Position numbers and translations under genes: made by a program. A DNA stretch of 6,616 nt from Robiginitomaculum sp. (lineage in GTDB: Bacteria; Pseudomonadota; Alphaproteobacteria; Caulobacterales; Maricaulaceae). The notes below the pieces were generated by a model. The model was given only the letters and a program-made list of their open reading frames with translations. It did not search any database and had not been told where the DNA came from. Positions within the stretch are counted from its first letter, which is position 1. Each line of letters begins with the position of its first letter. Location: the NCBI GenBank assembly GCA_002733485.1, contig NVVU01000025.1, forward strand, positions 8,402-15,017, read 5' to 3'. This document shows positions 6,029 to 6,616 of this stretch, in pieces.

Positions 6029-6616
6029 CCCGCCCAGCTGCATGAATATAAGACCGGCGGCAAGAGCAAGGGCCGCAAAAATGCGACGCCTGCCAAAGTT
6101 TTCGTGCAAAATAAACACTCCCATAAGGGCGGCAAACACCACACTGGTTTCGCGCAAGGCCGTGATCTCACTGACATCGGCCAAACGCAAGGCAATGAGG
6201 CTGAGGCCATAGCCAACAAAGCTCATCACCCCACCAAGCATTGCCGGTCGCCATTGCGTACGGCAGGCGCTAAAAAAACCACCGCGACGGGCAATCAATG
6301 CGGTCAGCGTTATCGGAAACGCCTCGATCGCAAAAAACCACACCACATAGCTGATACCGCTGGCGGCGGCCTTGGCCCCGGCCCCGTCATTGACCGTATA
6401 GGCCCCGATCATCAGCGCCGTCAGCAAGGCCCATAATAGCGCACTGCGATGCGCCGGGCTGGTACTTTTGCGAAACTGGGTCAGCGCCAGCGCGGCAATG
6501 AATAGCCCGACCAGCTTTACCGGGGGAAAGCTTTCATTCAGCAACACCGCCGCCCCGATAGCGGTCAGCAAAACCGAGGTGCCGCGCATTACCGGGTAAA
6601 CGGCGGAAAAATCCCC
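6026..6616 (-). CDS. EamA-family (DMT) transporter, N-terminus beyond the window
   Basis: The C-terminal 196 residues of a drug/metabolite-transporter superfamily protein. The frame is open to the right edge, and the visible part begins GDFSAVYPVMRGTSVLL, the typical end of the first EamA repeat (G-D-x-S-x-x-Y-P-x-x-R-G-T). The ATG at 6589 is therefore internal, not the start. A second EamA repeat follows, with GAYTVNDGAGAKAA at its first helix and the closing ALRETSVVFAALMGVFILHE, then NFGRRRIFAALALAAGLIFMQLGG. A full-length member has ten helices and about 285-300 residues, so roughly 90-100 residues are missing. The substrate cannot be read from the sequence; relatives export amino acids or other metabolites. 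It is the upstream partner of yciB. Confidence 0.9.
   Translation of the reverse strand, partial: GDFSAVYPVMRGTSVLLTAIGAAVLLNESFPPVKLVGLFIAALALTQFRKSTSPAHRSALLWALLTALMIGAYTVNDGAGAKAAASGISYVVWFFAIEAFPITLTALIARRGGFFSACRTQWRPAMLGGVMSFVGYGLSLIALRLADVSEITALRETSVVFAALMGVFILHENFGRRRIFAALALAAGLIFMQLGG

Overview
The window reads as an ordinary chromosomal segment of an alphaproteobacterium of moderate G+C. The evidence is protein-level: a monomeric AcnA-type aconitase followed by a DUF1223 thioredoxin-like protein, with a CcmG/DsbE-type thioredoxin and a YciB/IspZ septation protein close by. This neighbourhood is familiar from Rhizobiales, Caulobacterales and relatives. TTAACC half-sites between 5111 and 5158 resemble CtrA-type motifs and would fit the same class. 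I cannot place it to genus. There is no mobile element, tRNA, rRNA, CRISPR array or sign of recent transfer.

Layout. Positions 1-4408 are all on the minus strand. From upstream to downstream in transcription order they are acnA (4408-1730), a secreted DUF1223 protein (1662-934), an unrecognised secreted protein of 201 residues (806-201), and the N-terminus of a small MAPEG-like membrane protein cut by the left edge (113-1). A 170-base divergent region (4409-4578) separates acnA from a plus-strand pair: a CcmG/DsbE-like membrane-anchored thioredoxin (4579-5115) and a 91-residue unrecognised protein (5187-5462). The right part is again on the minus strand: an EamA/DMT transporter cut by the right edge (6616-6026), tightly followed by yciB (6013-5459). 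The tail of yciB overlaps the stop codon of the 91-residue gene by 4 bases, in convergent orientation.

How the parts relate. Aconitase is a TCA-cycle Fe-S enzyme. The DUF1223 protein and the CcmG-like protein are two extracytoplasmic thioredoxin-fold proteins with CXXC motifs, and CcmG normally reduces apocytochrome c for haem attachment. The usual ccmABCD genes are not between acnA and the ccmG-like gene, so this ccmG is an orphan here. EamA and yciB look like a translationally coupled membrane-protein operon.

The most notable non-coding signals are a perfect two-tier inverted repeat that buries the acnA stop codon (1727-1763), and a triple TTAACC arrangement that overlaps the ccmG stop codon and lies upstream of the 91-residue gene (5111-5158). 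I see no strong case for a wholly new system. The acnA 3'-end hairpin and the small gene with its TTAACC cluster are the best leads.
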